A stretch of DNA of 64,000 nt from Pseudomonadota bacterium (GCA_023433925.1 JAEYTO010000024.1:27398-91397), one strand, 5' to 3'; numbered from the stretch's first letter, positions 42,458 to 51,247 are shown. Notes: generated by a model not told the origin, from the letters alone. Numbers and translations are program-made.

Positions 42458-43546
42458 AAGCACGAGCATGGCGTCGCCGTAGGAGAAGAAGCGCATGCGC
42501 TCGCGCACTGCCTGGGCATAGGCGGCCAGGACCGGCTCCCGGCCCGCCAGGGCCGCCACGAGAATGATGAGCGAGGAGCCGGGCAGGTGAAAATTGGTCA
42601 GCAGGTGCTCCACGACGTTGAATGTATATCCCGGCCGGATGAAGATGTCGGTCCAGCCGGCGAACGGGGCGATGCCCCCCGTCTGTGCGAAGGCGCCCTC
42701 CAGAGCGCGCGCGCTCGTGGTGCCCACGGCCACCACGGGGCGGCCTTCGGCCTTGGCCTTGGCCACGGCCGTGGCGCACTCGGCGGGTATCTCGACGTAC
42801 TCGCGGTGCATGGCGTGCTCGCGGATGTCGCGCGCGCGCACCGGGCTGAACGTGCCGTAGCCCACGTACAGGGTTAGCTCGGCCCAGCCGAAGCCCTGCT
42901 CCAGGAGCCCGGCCTTGACGGCGGGCGAGAAGTGCAGGCCGGCCGTGGGCGCGGCCGCCGAGCCGAGCTTGTCCTCGCGGCTGTAGATCGTCTGGTAGCG
43001 CTCGCGGTCCGCCTCGCTGTCGGGCCTGCGGATGTATGGCGGCAGGGGCAGGTGGCCCAGGCGCATGAAGTGCGCCGCCAGATCCCCGCGCCAGGCGAGC
43101 CTGACCTGCGCCCGGCCGAAGTCCTCGCGCCTGACCACCTCAAGGAAGAAGTCATCCGAGAAGGCCACCCGCTCGCCAAGGCGCAGGCTCTTGGCCGCGC
43201 GGAGCAGCCCCTCGGCCGGGGCGCTATGGAAGCCGTCGGCGTCCGGCTCTTCCGCCGCGATGAGGGGCAGGGGCGTCAGCAGGAGGAATTCCACGCGGCC
43301 GCCGGTCGCCTTGCGGCCGAAGATGCGCGCCGGGAGCACGCGTGAGTTGTTGGCCACGAGCAGGGCGCCGGGCGGAAGATGCGCGCCGATCTCGGCGAAG
43401 GGCACGCTGCTCCGCCCGCCCGTGGCGCGGTCGAGCACCATGAGCCGCGACGCGTCGCGCCTGTGGTCAGGCTCCTGGGCGATAAGCTCCTCCGGCAGCT
43501 CGAAGCGGTAGCTGTCGAGATCGCAATGTGCTGGAATATCCGGCAT
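42455..43546 (-). CDS. queA: S-adenosylmethionine:tRNA ribosyltransferase-isomerase QueA
   Basis: The product has 363 residues from the ATG at 43546; the longer frame lacks family sequence. Conserved blocks are YRFELPEELIAQEP, RDASRLMVLDRATG, LVANNSRVLPARIFGRKATGGRVEFLL, ERYQTIYSREDKLGSAAAPTAGLHFS, ELTLYVGYGTFSPVR, EYVEIP, VGTTSARALEG, FIRPGYTFNVVEHLLTNFHLPGSSLIILVAAL and FFSYGDAML. It transfers and isomerises the ribosyl group of SAM onto preQ1 in tRNA, making epoxyqueuosine. Confidence 0.97.
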   Translation of the reverse strand: MPDIPAHCDLDSYRFELPEELIAQEPDHRRDASRLMVLDRATGGRSSVPFAEIGAHLPPGALLVANNSRVLPARIFGRKATGGRVEFLLLTPLPLIAAEEPDADGFHSAPAEGLLRAAKSLRLGERVAFSDDFFLEVVRREDFGRAQVRLAWRGDLAAHFMRLGHLPLPPYIRRPDSEADRERYQTIYSREDKLGSAAAPTAGLHFSPAVKAGLLEQGFGWAELTLYVGYGTFSPVRARDIREHAMHREYVEIPAECATAVAKAKAEGRPVVAVGTTSARALEGAFAQTGGIAPFAGWTDIFIRPGYTFNVVEHLLTNFHLPGSSLIILVAALAGREPVLAAYAQAVRERMRFFSYGDAMLVL

Positions 43547-43692
43547 GTGGCCACGCGGCTGATGCGGCATGCGCCGGTTATCGGCGCAGCCGGCAAATTG
43601 CGGTTTGGCTGAAGCTGGGCTACAAGGCAGGCCAGTCCTCGAACGAAAGAAATTCACACTTTGAGCCGCAAAGTCAAGACAAGGAGTTGTCC

Positions 43693-44148
43693 ATGCCCTC
43701 CTTCCGCCTCGCTCCGGCCATCCTCATCCTGGGTCTTCTGGCCTTGTCCTGCGCCAGGCCGCAGGCGGCCGACACGGGCGCGGCCATGCCCGCGCCCCCG
43801 AGCGGCCAGTCCAACACCGAAGCCTACGAGGAGCTCAACTACTACTACGATTTCGACGACGTGCTCGTGCCCAAGGAACTCAAGCTCGACGCCGGAGACT
43901 CCTTCGTCTTCGAGACGCCGCAGTTCAAGACCGGCATCCTCAAGTTCAACGGCCGCGTGGACAGCTTCTCCCTTGTGGATTACTTCAATACGAATCTGGC
44001 CAAGGATGGTTGGAAGAAGCACAGCTCTTACAAGGCCAAGAAGTCCATCCTCGTGTACGAGAAGCCGAACAAGAGCTGCTTCATAAGCGTCCTCGACGAG
44101 AGCTTCTCCAACACCAAGGTCGAGGTCCTCGTGGTCGAGATGAAGTAG
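43693..44148 (+). CDS. Small putative lipoprotein (unknown function)
   Basis: The product has 151 residues. The ATG at 43693 has AAGGAG upstream. The signal peptide ends in lipobox LALSC, so the mature protein is lipid-anchored. The rest is mixed: a Tyr/Asp-rich stretch (YEELNYYYDFDDV), then VPKELKLDAGDSFVFETPQFKTGILKFNGRVDSFSLVDYFNTNLAKDGW and a final strand KVEVLVVEMK, like DUF4810/DUF799-size outer-membrane proteins, but I name no family. It starts 147 bases after queA on the other strand and ends directly before coaBC. Confidence 0.7.
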   Translation: MPSFRLAPAILILGLLALSCARPQAADTGAAMPAPPSGQSNTEAYEELNYYYDFDDVLVPKELKLDAGDSFVFETPQFKTGILKFNGRVDSFSLVDYFNTNLAKDGWKKHSSYKAKKSILVYEKPNKSCFISVLDESFSNTKVEVLVVEMK

Positions 44149-44157
44149 GTGTCAGCC

Positions 44158-45378
44158 ATGGATCTCGCCCCGCACCTGCGCTTCGAAAGTTATCTAGGCC
44201 GGCGCGCCCACCTGGGCGTTTGCGGCAGCGTGGCCGCGTACAAGGCCCTGGACATCCTGCGAGGGTTGCTCAAGTGCAACGCGAGCGCCTCGGTGACGCT
44301 CACGGCTTCGGCGCAACGGTTCGTGACGCCGCTCTCCTTCGAGGCCTTGGGAGCCGCTCCGGTCTACTCGGGCATGTACCCCGTGGGCCTGGAGACCTTC
44401 GGCCACCTGGAGCCGGCCCAGAACGCCGACGCACTGCTCATCGCGCCCGCCTCGGCCAACATCCTGGCCAAGCTGGCCTGCGGTCTGGCCGACGACATGC
44501 TGTCCTGCCAGGCCCTGGCCTTCAGCGGGCCCATCGTCCTGGCCCCGGCCATGAATCAGCGCATGTGGCAGGCCCAGGCCACCCGCGAGAACTGGGACCG
44601 GCTCATGAGCCGCGGCTGCATCGGCGTCGTTCCCGGTTGCGGGGCCATGGCCTGCGGCGAGGAAGGGCAGGGCAGGCTCGCCGAGCCAGTGGAGATACTC
44701 ATGGCTGTCCTGCGCGCCATGACCGCGCGGGACATGGCCGGCAAGCGCGTGCTCGTCAACCTCGGCCCCACGCACGAGCCTTGGGACGCCGTGCGCTTCC
44801 TGAGCAACGCATCCAGCGGCGCCATGGGCGGCGCCATGGCCGTGGCGGCCTGGCTGCGCGGCGCCGAGGTCACGGCCGTGACCGGGCCCGTGAGCCTGTG
44901 GCTGCCGGCCGCCATCACGCGCGTGCCCGTGAGGACGGCCCAGGAGATGTTCGAGGCCTGCACCGCCCTCTGGCCCGAGATGGACATGGCCTGCCTTACG
45001 GCCGCCGTGGCCGACTACAGGCCCAAGCCCCATGGCGAGGCCAAGTTCAAGAAGGCCGCGGCCGAGCATGGCCTGAGCATGGAGCTCATCCCCAACCCCG
45101 ACATCCTCAAGACCTTGGGCCAGTCCAAGAGGCCCGACCAGAAGCTCATAGGCTTCGCCGCCGAGAGCCACGACCTTGAAGCCCACGCCAAAACCAAGCT
45201 CGCGGCCAAGAACTTGGATCTCATCGCGGCCAACCTCATTGTCGGCGAAGATGGCGCCTTCGGCTCCCCGGTCAACGCCGTGACGGTGCTCGCCCGCGAC
45301 GGGCGCAGCGAAACCTGGCCCCGACTCCCGAAACCCGAGGTGGCTTGGCGCATATGGGACATCGTTTCGAGGCCCTGA
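44158..45378 (+). CDS. coaBC: Bifunctional phosphopantothenoylcysteine decarboxylase/synthetase
   Basis: The product has about 406 residues from ATG 44158 (GTG 44149 is possible). The CoaC flavoprotein half has GVCGSVAAYKALDILRGL, PASANILAKLACGLADDMLS, PAMNQRMW and the active-site Cys in GCGAMACGEEGQGRL. The CoaB half has VLVNLGPTHEPWDAVRFLSNASSGAMGGAMA, AAVADYRPK and IGFAAES, with the C-terminal K-x-K-x-x-A motif AKTKLAAKNLDLIAANL. It makes 4'-phosphopantetheine from 4'-phosphopantothenate and Cys. The CoaB active-site Asn is present in the NPDIL segment. The next gene overlaps its end. Confidence 0.95.
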   Translation: MDLAPHLRFESYLGRRAHLGVCGSVAAYKALDILRGLLKCNASASVTLTASAQRFVTPLSFEALGAAPVYSGMYPVGLETFGHLEPAQNADALLIAPASANILAKLACGLADDMLSCQALAFSGPIVLAPAMNQRMWQAQATRENWDRLMSRGCIGVVPGCGAMACGEEGQGRLAEPVEILMAVLRAMTARDMAGKRVLVNLGPTHEPWDAVRFLSNASSGAMGGAMAVAAWLRGAEVTAVTGPVSLWLPAAITRVPVRTAQEMFEACTALWPEMDMACLTAAVADYRPKPHGEAKFKKAAAEHGLSMELIPNPDILKTLGQSKRPDQKLIGFAAESHDLEAHAKTKLAAKNLDLIAANLIVGEDGAFGSPVNAVTVLARDGRSETWPRLPKPEVAWRIWDIVSRP

Positions 45379-46193
45379 GTCTGCCGCCTGACCTGGCGGC
45401 CTGGCGCGAGGCCGGCCTTGAGCTGGTCCTGCGCGACTTCCTTCCCGCGCCAGCCGCAAGCGCGGAGCAGGACCTCCACGCGCAGCCTTCGGCCATGGCC
45501 GAAGCGCGGGCATTCGCCACGGCTTCGCCTCTGGCCGCCACCTCCGCCAAGGCTCAGGCGCTTGCCAAGGCCATTCTCGGCCAGACGCCCATTCCAGCGA
45601 CCTCGCCCGCGGCCATGATCCCTGGCGCGGATCTCACGCTGCCGCCCGGCCCGGCGACCGATCCCCTGCGCGTGGCCGCGCCCGAAGGCCACGGCCGGCT
45701 TCAATCCGATGCGGCCATTTTCTCTCCCGCCGCCAGGCCGGGAGAGCCCTGGCCGGTCTTGAGCGGGCCCTTCGCCATGGCCATGGAGAAGCTCAAGCCT
45801 GCGACGCGCGTCCTGTGGACCTACTGGGAGCTGGCCCTGGATTTCGGCGGCGAGCCCGATGCCGCACGCCGGGCGCTCTGCGCAAGCATCATCAAGCACC
45901 TGCCCTACAAGGACACGACCAGCTTCTGGCCCTTGTCCGAGCGGCAGGACGGCACGATTCTCGCCCGGCCCGGCCTTTTCTGGCAAGCTGCGGAACGGCT
46001 CGGGGCCACGCACGTGCTCTGTTTCGGCCGCCAGGCCTGCATGACCCTGTTCCCCGGCAGGCCGTTCTCCTGCGGCGTCTTCCGCCACGGCCAGCTCACG
46101 GCCGTCATCCTGCCGGGTTTCGATGAGATGCTTCCCGACAATCGCCAAACCAAGGCCCGCGCATGGAGCCTGCTCAAGGACCTGCCGGTCTGA
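45354..46193 (+). CDS. Conserved hypothetical protein of unknown function
   Basis: The product has 279 residues from ATG 45354 (TTG 45345 is possible) and overlaps coaBC by 25 bases. The N-terminal half is Ala/Pro-rich and low in complexity. The C-terminal 140 residues look folded: RVLWTYWELALDFGGEPDAARR, IIKHLPYKDTTSFWPLSE, LGATHVLCFGRQACMTLFPG and GQLTAVILPGFDEML. The alternation of helix and strand with a VLCFG strand resembles a Rossmann or UDG-like fold, but I recognise no motif. Translational coupling to coaBC suggests shared expression, not function. Confidence 0.6.
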   Translation: MGHRFEALSLPPDLAAWREAGLELVLRDFLPAPAASAEQDLHAQPSAMAEARAFATASPLAATSAKAQALAKAILGQTPIPATSPAAMIPGADLTLPPGPATDPLRVAAPEGHGRLQSDAAIFSPAARPGEPWPVLSGPFAMAMEKLKPATRVLWTYWELALDFGGEPDAARRALCASIIKHLPYKDTTSFWPLSERQDGTILARPGLFWQAAERLGATHVLCFGRQACMTLFPGRPFSCGVFRHGQLTAVILPGFDEMLPDNRQTKARAWSLLKDLPV

Positions 46194-46517
46194 TCCGCGC
46201 TGGCCTTGAAGATGCCCGATCCCGCCCCCGTGAAGCCCTGACCTCTTGCGCACCCGCCTGGGCCTGCTCCCGGATGACCGCTCACGGCTGCCGTCCCACG
46301 CTCATCAGGAGAGAGCATGCCCAGCGCTCGGAGCCAAGACATTTCGCTTTTGAAAATGCACTGCAAGCCATGCCGAGGCATGGCTTGCCGCCGGGTAGGC
46401 CAGGCGCAATTCATTTGCGCCGTCATCGCCGGAGCGGGCGTCTGTAAGTCAATCCGCTCCAAAGCCTAACCCTTTGTTGTCCTTGACCCCATGTTTCCGG
46501 AAACGTACAGCTTTGGG
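46194..46517. other. Intergenic region with an inverted family-C element
   Basis: No gene is seen. The centre (46330-46461) is a family-C repeat. The remainder has no clear promoter; the nfeD-slipin pair must be transcribed from near its right end. Confidence 0.5.
46330..46461 (-). repeat. Family-C element (opposite orientation)
   Basis: Read on the minus strand it follows the order of the 32353-32480 copy: GGAGCGGATTG end, GACGCCCG, hairpin GGCGCAAA/TTGCGCC-like, then GCAAGCCATGC/GCATGGCTTGC, then TTTTCAAAAGCGAAATG. The outer ends have diverged and TA borders are lost. Confidence 0.8.
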
Positions 46518-47843
46518 ATGAGTCGAAGCATCATCGTCTGGCTTTGGGCAGCCATACTGCTCCTGGGGCTGACCGCCGCCAATGCGGGTGAAAGAGACAC
46601 TGAAGCGTCCTTCCGCGTCCTGGCCATGGATTTGGAAGCGGCCATCAGTCCGGCCGAAGCCGAACTCGTGACCCAGGCCACGGCTGCCGCCGCCTCTGGA
46701 GACTACGATCTCCTGCTCATGCGCCTGGACACGCCCGGCGGCACACTGGAGGCCACGCGCGGCATCATCAAGGCCATCCTCAATTCCGCCGTGCCCGTGG
46801 CGGTATGGGTCGGCCCGTCCGGGGCCAGGGCCGCCTCCGCGGGCGTGTTCATCGTCGCCGCCGCTCACGTGGCGGTCATGGCGCCCCAGACAACCATCGG
46901 CGCCGCCACGCCCGTGGGCCTGAGCGGCGAGGACGTGCCCGAGACCATGGCCCGCAAGGCCATGAACGATATCAAGAGCATGGTGCGCGCCATGGCCGAA
47001 TCCCGCGGCCGCAACGTGGACTGGTACCTGAAGGCGGTGGAGGAGAGCGATTCCATAACCGCCCAGGAGGCGGTAAAGCTTCATGTGGTCGATGCCCTGG
47101 CCGACAGCCCGCAAGAACTTCTGGAGGCCATGGGGCAGGGCAAGGTGAGCGTGCCCGGCGAGGAGATCGGCTTCGGCCCCGGCGGATACGTCCTCGAGGA
47201 CTTCAATCCCGGCTTGCGTTACCTGCTCCTGGGCTGGCTGCTCAATCCCCAGGTGGCTTACCTGCTGCTTCTGGCCGGCATGGCCGGCATCTTCTTCGAG
47301 CTCGTCTCCCCCGGAGCGCTCTTCCCGGGCATCGTGGGAGGCATCTCCCTGCTGCTGGCCCTGTATGCCCTGTCGATCCTGACGACCAATGTCGCGGGCA
47401 TCCTGTTCCTGCTTCTGGGGCTCGTGCTCTTCTTCCTGGAGATCAACTTCATCAGCTACGGGCTGCTGAGCCTCGCCGGCATCGTGGCCCTGTTCATCGG
47501 TTCGCTCATCCTCTTTCCGGCGGCGCCCGAATCTTCAGGATTGCCCTTGGCCACGATCATCGTCACCGTCGGCGGCATGGCGATCGTCCTGGGTCTCGGC
47601 GCATATCTGGCTGCCAAGGCCCAGATGGCCGCGCCCCTTGGCGGACGGGCCGAGCTGGTGGGCCGCTCCGCCACGGTGCGGCGCTGGCAAGGTGGCAAGG
47701 GTCAGGTCTTCCTGCGCGGCGAGCTGTGGTCAGCACGCACCACGGACGGATCAGCCCTGTCCGAGGGCGAGACGGTCCAGGTGACGCGCGTGGACGGCCT
47801 CACGCTCTTCGTTGAGCGTATCATCAACCCACCCATCACCTAG
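46518..47843 (+). CDS. NfeD-family membrane-bound serine protease
   Basis: The product has 441 residues from ATG 46518 (46491 is also open); a signal peptide precedes NAGERD. A ClpP-like protease domain has LDTPGGTLEATRGIIKAIL, GARAASAGVFIVAAAHVA with the catalytic Ser, and ARKAMND with the likely Lys. Four or five membrane helices follow (about 230-380), then an NfeD OB-fold domain (RAELVGRSATVRRWQGGKGQVFLRGELWSA). The slipin gene is 21 bases downstream, the standard NfeD-stomatin pair, whose known role is membrane protein quality control. Confidence 0.92.
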   Translation: MSRSIIVWLWAAILLLGLTAANAGERDTEASFRVLAMDLEAAISPAEAELVTQATAAAASGDYDLLLMRLDTPGGTLEATRGIIKAILNSAVPVAVWVGPSGARAASAGVFIVAAAHVAVMAPQTTIGAATPVGLSGEDVPETMARKAMNDIKSMVRAMAESRGRNVDWYLKAVEESDSITAQEAVKLHVVDALADSPQELLEAMGQGKVSVPGEEIGFGPGGYVLEDFNPGLRYLLLGWLLNPQVAYLLLLAGMAGIFFELVSPGALFPGIVGGISLLLALYALSILTTNVAGILFLLLGLVLFFLEINFISYGLLSLAGIVALFIGSLILFPAAPESSGLPLATIIVTVGGMAIVLGLGAYLAAKAQMAAPLGGRAELVGRSATVRRWQGGKGQVFLRGELWSARTTDGSALSEGETVQVTRVDGLTLFVERIINPPIT

Positions 47844-47864
47844 CTGGATAGTGGAGGTCGAATC

Positions 47865-48620
47865 ATGCTGTTCACAGTCCTTCCCCTGGCAATATTCCTG
47901 GTCATGCTCCTGTTCGCCACGATCAAGATCATGTCCGAGTACGAGCGCGCGGTTGTCTTCAGGCTAGGCCGCGTCATCGGCGCCAAGGGGCCTGGCCTGA
48001 TCATCATCATTCCACTCATCGATCGCTTCGTGCGCGTGTCCCTGCGCACGGTGACCCTGGACGTGCCCTCCCAGGACGTCATCACCAGGGACAACGTGAG
48101 CGTCAAGGTCAATGCGGTCATCTATTTCCGGGTCGTCGACCCCGTGAACGCCATCATTGTCGTCGAGGACTTTCTCTTCGCCACCTCGCAGCTGGCCCAG
48201 ACCACATTGCGCAGCGTATGCGGCAGCGCCGAGCTTGACGACCTGCTCACCCATCGCGAGGAGATCAACAGCCGCATTCAGACGATCCTGGACGAGCAGA
48301 CCGATCCCTGGGGCGTCAAGGTCTCCAATGTTGAATTGAAGCACATCGACCTGCCCCAGGACATGCAGCGGGCCATGGCCCAGCAGGCCGAGGCCGAGCG
48401 CGAGCGGCGGGCCAAGGTCATCCGCGCCGAGGGCGAGTTCCAGGCCGCGGATCGCCTGGCCCAGGCCGCCGAGATCATCGCCACGCAACCGGCCGCGCTG
48501 CAACTTCGCTATCTCCAGACGCTCAGCGAGATAACCGGAGAGGGCAGGACATCCACCATCGTACCTCTGCCCATCGGCGATTTCACCGGTCTGTTCAAGC
48601 CGGGCAAGACGGAGAAGTAG
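47865..48620 (+). CDS. Slipin (stomatin/SPFH family)
   Basis: The product has 251 residues. One N-terminal membrane hairpin precedes an SPFH domain: EYERAVVFRLGRVIGAKGPGLIIIIPLIDRFVRVSLRTVTLDVPSQDVITRDNVSVKVNAVIYFRVVD is the family core, and a C-terminal coiled coil has AEAERERRAKVIRAEGEFQAADRLAQAA. It oligomerises at the membrane and is the known substrate and partner of the NfeD protease just upstream. It is the second gene of the pair. Confidence 0.95.
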   Translation: MLFTVLPLAIFLVMLLFATIKIMSEYERAVVFRLGRVIGAKGPGLIIIIPLIDRFVRVSLRTVTLDVPSQDVITRDNVSVKVNAVIYFRVVDPVNAIIVVEDFLFATSQLAQTTLRSVCGSAELDDLLTHREEINSRIQTILDEQTDPWGVKVSNVELKHIDLPQDMQRAMAQQAEAERERRAKVIRAEGEFQAADRLAQAAEIIATQPAALQLRYLQTLSEITGEGRTSTIVPLPIGDFTGLFKPGKTEK

Positions 48621-48699
48621 GCCGCTTTATTGCGGACCGCCGGAAAGCCGTCCCTGGCTTTCTCCAATTCCGCAATGCTTGGGCAGCGGCCAGGCAGTG

Positions 48700-48765
48700 C
48701 CTACAACTGCTTCGCGTCCGACGGGCCATCCCGGCCCGCGCGGCCTGCTTTCCCATCGACTGCCG
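48700..48765. repeat. Family-B dispersed repeat, shortened copy
   Basis: TTCGCGTCCGACGGGCCA, CCGGCCCGCGCGGCCTGCTTT and neighbouring arms match 14040-14102 and 42391-42457 in order, but the AACAGGCTGCTA end is missing. It sits in the 48621-48835 gap between the slipin and epimerase genes. Confidence 0.6.
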
Positions 48766-48835
48766 GGCTTGTGCAATCCGGCGGTCCCAAGTAGGAGTCT
48801 TATCGCATGCACGATCCGATTCCACGAGGTGCTTC

Positions 48836-49843
48836 ATGACCGTTCTCGTCACCGGCGCCGCCGGTTTCATCGGGTATCATCTCTGCCGCAAGCTCCTGGC
48901 CCAGGGCTTCACCGTGCTCGGCCTGGACAACCTGTCTCCCTACTACTCGGTCCAGCTCAAGCGCGACCGTCTGGCCCAACTCACGCCGCACCCGGCCTTC
49001 AGCTTCCTGCACATGGACCTCAAGGAGCGCGAGGCAGTGGCGCGGGTTTTTCGTGAGCAGCGCTTCGACTATGTGGTCAATCTCGCCGCCCAGCCCGGAG
49101 TGCGTTACAGCCTGGAGAACCCCGAATCCTACATCGACGCGAACATCGTCGGCTTCGGAAATGTCCTCGAGGGCTGCCGCCACTCGGGGGTCAAACACCT
49201 CGTCTTCGCCTCGTCCAGCTCGGTGTACGGCCTGAACACGCGCATGCCGTTCAGCGTGCATGACAACGTCGATCATCCCGTGAGCCTGTATGCCGCCTCC
49301 AAGAAGGCCAACGAACTCATGGCCCACTGCTACAGCCATCTCTACCGGTTGCCGGTCACGGGCCTGCGCTTCTTCACCGTCTACGGGCCGTGGGGCAGGC
49401 CGGACATGTCTCACTTCCTGTTCGTCAAGGCCATCTTCGAGGGCAAGCCCATTCAGGTCTTCAACCATGGCAAGATGAGCCGCGATTTCACCTACGTCGA
49501 GGACATCGTGGAGGGCGTGGCCAGGCTCATGCTCAAGATCCCCGAGCCTAATCCCGACTGGGACGGCCGTCGGCCCGATCCAGCCAGCAGCCCCGCGCCG
49601 TACCGCATCTACAACATAGGCAACAACCGCGGCATAGAGCTTGAGGATTATATCACGGCCATGGAAGAGGCCATCGGTAAGCCGGCCATCCGCAACTATG
49701 TGGACATGCAGCCCGGCGACGTGCTGGCCACCTTCGCCGACATCGACGACTTGGCCAAGGCCGTGGACTTCCGTCCAACGACCGATATCCGGACGGGCAT
49801 CGCCAAATTCGTGGACTGGTATAAGGCCTATTACAAGCCATAA
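48836..49843 (+). CDS. NAD-dependent nucleotide-sugar epimerase (UDP-glucuronate 4-epimerase type)
   Basis: The product has 335 residues. It has the Rossmann start VLVTGAAGFIGYHLCRKLL, LDNLSPYYSVQLKRDRL, NLAAQPGVRYSLENPESYIDANIVGFGNVLEGCR, catalytic Ser/Tyr/Lys in ASSSSVYG and YAASKKANE, and GLRFFTVYGPWGRPDMS. This set matches UDP-glucuronate 4-epimerases (CapI). It should make UDP-galacturonate for capsule or LPS. No glycan gene cluster adjoins it. Start codon ATG 48836 is followed directly by the fold. Confidence 0.9.
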   Translation: MTVLVTGAAGFIGYHLCRKLLAQGFTVLGLDNLSPYYSVQLKRDRLAQLTPHPAFSFLHMDLKEREAVARVFREQRFDYVVNLAAQPGVRYSLENPESYIDANIVGFGNVLEGCRHSGVKHLVFASSSSVYGLNTRMPFSVHDNVDHPVSLYAASKKANELMAHCYSHLYRLPVTGLRFFTVYGPWGRPDMSHFLFVKAIFEGKPIQVFNHGKMSRDFTYVEDIVEGVARLMLKIPEPNPDWDGRRPDPASSPAPYRIYNIGNNRGIELEDYITAMEEAIGKPAIRNYVDMQPGDVLATFADIDDLAKAVDFRPTTDIRTGIAKFVDWYKAYYKP

Positions 49844-49935
49844 GAGACTTGACACTGATTCCAGCCCTGTCTTAATGAAATCGAACAATTTACCGCCCCT
49901 GGACACACTACTCGACCGCATGCGGATGCCGTGAC

Positions 49936-50226
49936 ATGAACTTCCGGACACTCAAGCAGAATCTTTCCCAGAGCTTTGACAAGATCAAGGCCGCCACCAC
50001 GAATGGCGAGATGCCCGACAAACGCGATATCGAGCAGTTCGCGCGACTGACTCGCTTGTTCCACGCCCAAGCCCAGGAGGGCTGGGCCGGCGAGGTCGAG
50101 GATTTCTGCCTCCTTGTGGAGCAACTTCACCTTGCCGCGCGCAAGAAGCAGTTCGAGGAAGTCGTCATGCTCGTGGATTCCCTGGAAGACGCGCAGAACT
50201 ACTGCCATCGTCTATTTCAGGCATGA
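49936..50226 (+). CDS. Small conserved protein, possibly XXXCH-domain-like
   Basis: The product has 96 residues, fully helical in appearance. It ends DSLEDAQNYCHRLFQA; the C-terminal A-x-x-(Y)CHR-x-F pattern recalls the XXXCH domain known from GAK-system proteins in Desulfovibrio, but that link is weak. Central EFARLTRLFHAQAQEGW and EEVVMLVDSLE look like a conserved core. Function is unknown. It lies 140 bases before the parS-parA block and is followed by a hairpin. Confidence 0.6.
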   Translation: MNFRTLKQNLSQSFDKIKAATTNGEMPDKRDIEQFARLTRLFHAQAQEGWAGEVEDFCLLVEQLHLAARKKQFEEVVMLVDSLEDAQNYCHRLFQA

Positions 50227-50260
50227 GTTGGACCCTTCGGAAGCTCTCTTTTGACAAGTA

Positions 50261-50290
50261 AAGGGGCGGCCAGGCGGCTGCCCCTTGCCA
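50261..50290 (+). terminator. Probable terminator before the parS site
   Basis: AAGGGGCGGCC (50261-50271) and GGCTGCCCCTT (50276-50286) form an 11-bp stem with one G-T pair and a four-base loop, followed by GCCATTTC. It separates the upstream small gene from the parA region. Confidence 0.5.
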
Positions 50291-50359
50291 TTTCTGGCTT
50301 TTCTTCCTCTTTCCAATCCGACGTGACTCGGGTATTAAGTCCGTCAGCATGACATGGCG

Positions 50360-50393
50360 GACGGCGAATGTTTCACGTGAAACATTCGCCGTC
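50360..50393. promoter_or_regulatory. parS site inside a 34-base perfect palindrome
   Basis: The core TGTTTCACGTGAAACA (50369-50384) matches the universal bacterial parS sequence exactly. Symmetry extends to 17 bases on each side. It is 60-90 bases before the parA GTG start, so ParB bound here nucleates spreading and may also repress or regulate parA. Confidence 0.95.
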
Positions 50394-50445
50394 TTGTGCC
50401 CGGGACCGATTTCACGACCGAGCAGTCAATCAAGAGAGGGGTTAC

Positions 50446-51222
50446 GTGGCGCGACAAATCGTTATCGCAAACCAGAAGGGGGGGGTGGGCAAGACCACGA
50501 CAGCCGTGAATCTGGCCGCCTGTCTGGCGGTCATGGAGCGGCAGGTCTTGCTCGTGGATTGCGATCCGCAGGGAAACGCCTCGAGTGGTCTGGGTTTCTA
50601 TCAGGACCACGAGGGGCCAAATCTCTACAGTGTCTTTTTCGATCCTGCGGCGGTCGAGAGCGCGGTGTACAAGACGAATCTGCCCTACTTGTCACTCCTG
50701 CCGGCCAGTACCGACATGGTCGGTCTGGAGATCGAGCTCATCGAGAAATTGGGGCGCGAGTATTTCCTGAGCGAAGTCCTTGTGGGGGTCAAGGACAAGT
50801 ACGACTACATCATCATGGATTGCCCGCCGTCGCTTGGGCTCATCACCGTCAACGCCCTGTGCGCTGCCAAGGAGCTGCTCATCCCGCTCCAGTGCGAATA
50901 CTACGCGCTGGAGGGTATCGCCCAGCTCATGCGCACCTATAATATCGTCAAGAAGCGCCTGAACCAGTCGCTGGATATCGCTGGCGTGGTCCTGACCATG
51001 TACGACAAGCGCAACCGGCTCTCTGGTCAGGTCAAGAACGAGGTGCGCAGGTCGTTCCCGGATCGCACGTTCGAGACCATCATCCCGCGCAATGTGCGCC
51101 TGTCCGAGGCCCCGAGCTTCGGCAAGCCGGTCATCACCTACGACATCAAGTCCGTGGGCGCCCTGGCTTATCTGGATCTGGCCCAGGAAGTGGCCAAGAT
51201 GGAGGCGGATCTCGTTTCGTAG
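50446..51222 (+). CDS. parA: Chromosome-partitioning ATPase ParA (Soj)
   Basis: The product has 258 residues. The GTG at 50446 has GAGAGGGG upstream and gives the family start VARQIVIANQKGGVGKTTTAVNLAACLA with the deviant Walker A KGGVGKTT. DCDPQGNASSGLG, YDYIIMDCPPSLGLITVNAL (Walker B) and CEYYALEG follow, then VLTMYDKRNRLSGQV and RNVRLSEAPSFG. An in-frame ATG inside parS (50368) is not credible. It moves origin regions with ParB and parS. ParB is not adjacent: an opposing gene intervenes. Confidence 0.97.
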   Translation: MARQIVIANQKGGVGKTTTAVNLAACLAVMERQVLLVDCDPQGNASSGLGFYQDHEGPNLYSVFFDPAAVESAVYKTNLPYLSLLPASTDMVGLEIELIEKLGREYFLSEVLVGVKDKYDYIIMDCPPSLGLITVNALCAAKELLIPLQCEYYALEGIAQLMRTYNIVKKRLNQSLDIAGVVLTMYDKRNRLSGQVKNEVRRSFPDRTFETIIPRNVRLSEAPSFGKPVITYDIKSVGALAYLDLAQEVAKMEADLVS

Positions 51223-51247
51223 GCGGCCTGGGCGCGGTCCGGTGGTG

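Noticed and set aside
50368..50445. Upstream ATG extension of ParA starting inside parS
   Set aside because: The sequence it adds is only the translated parS palindrome and has no family match; GTG 50446 has a good ribosome site and the correct family N-terminus.
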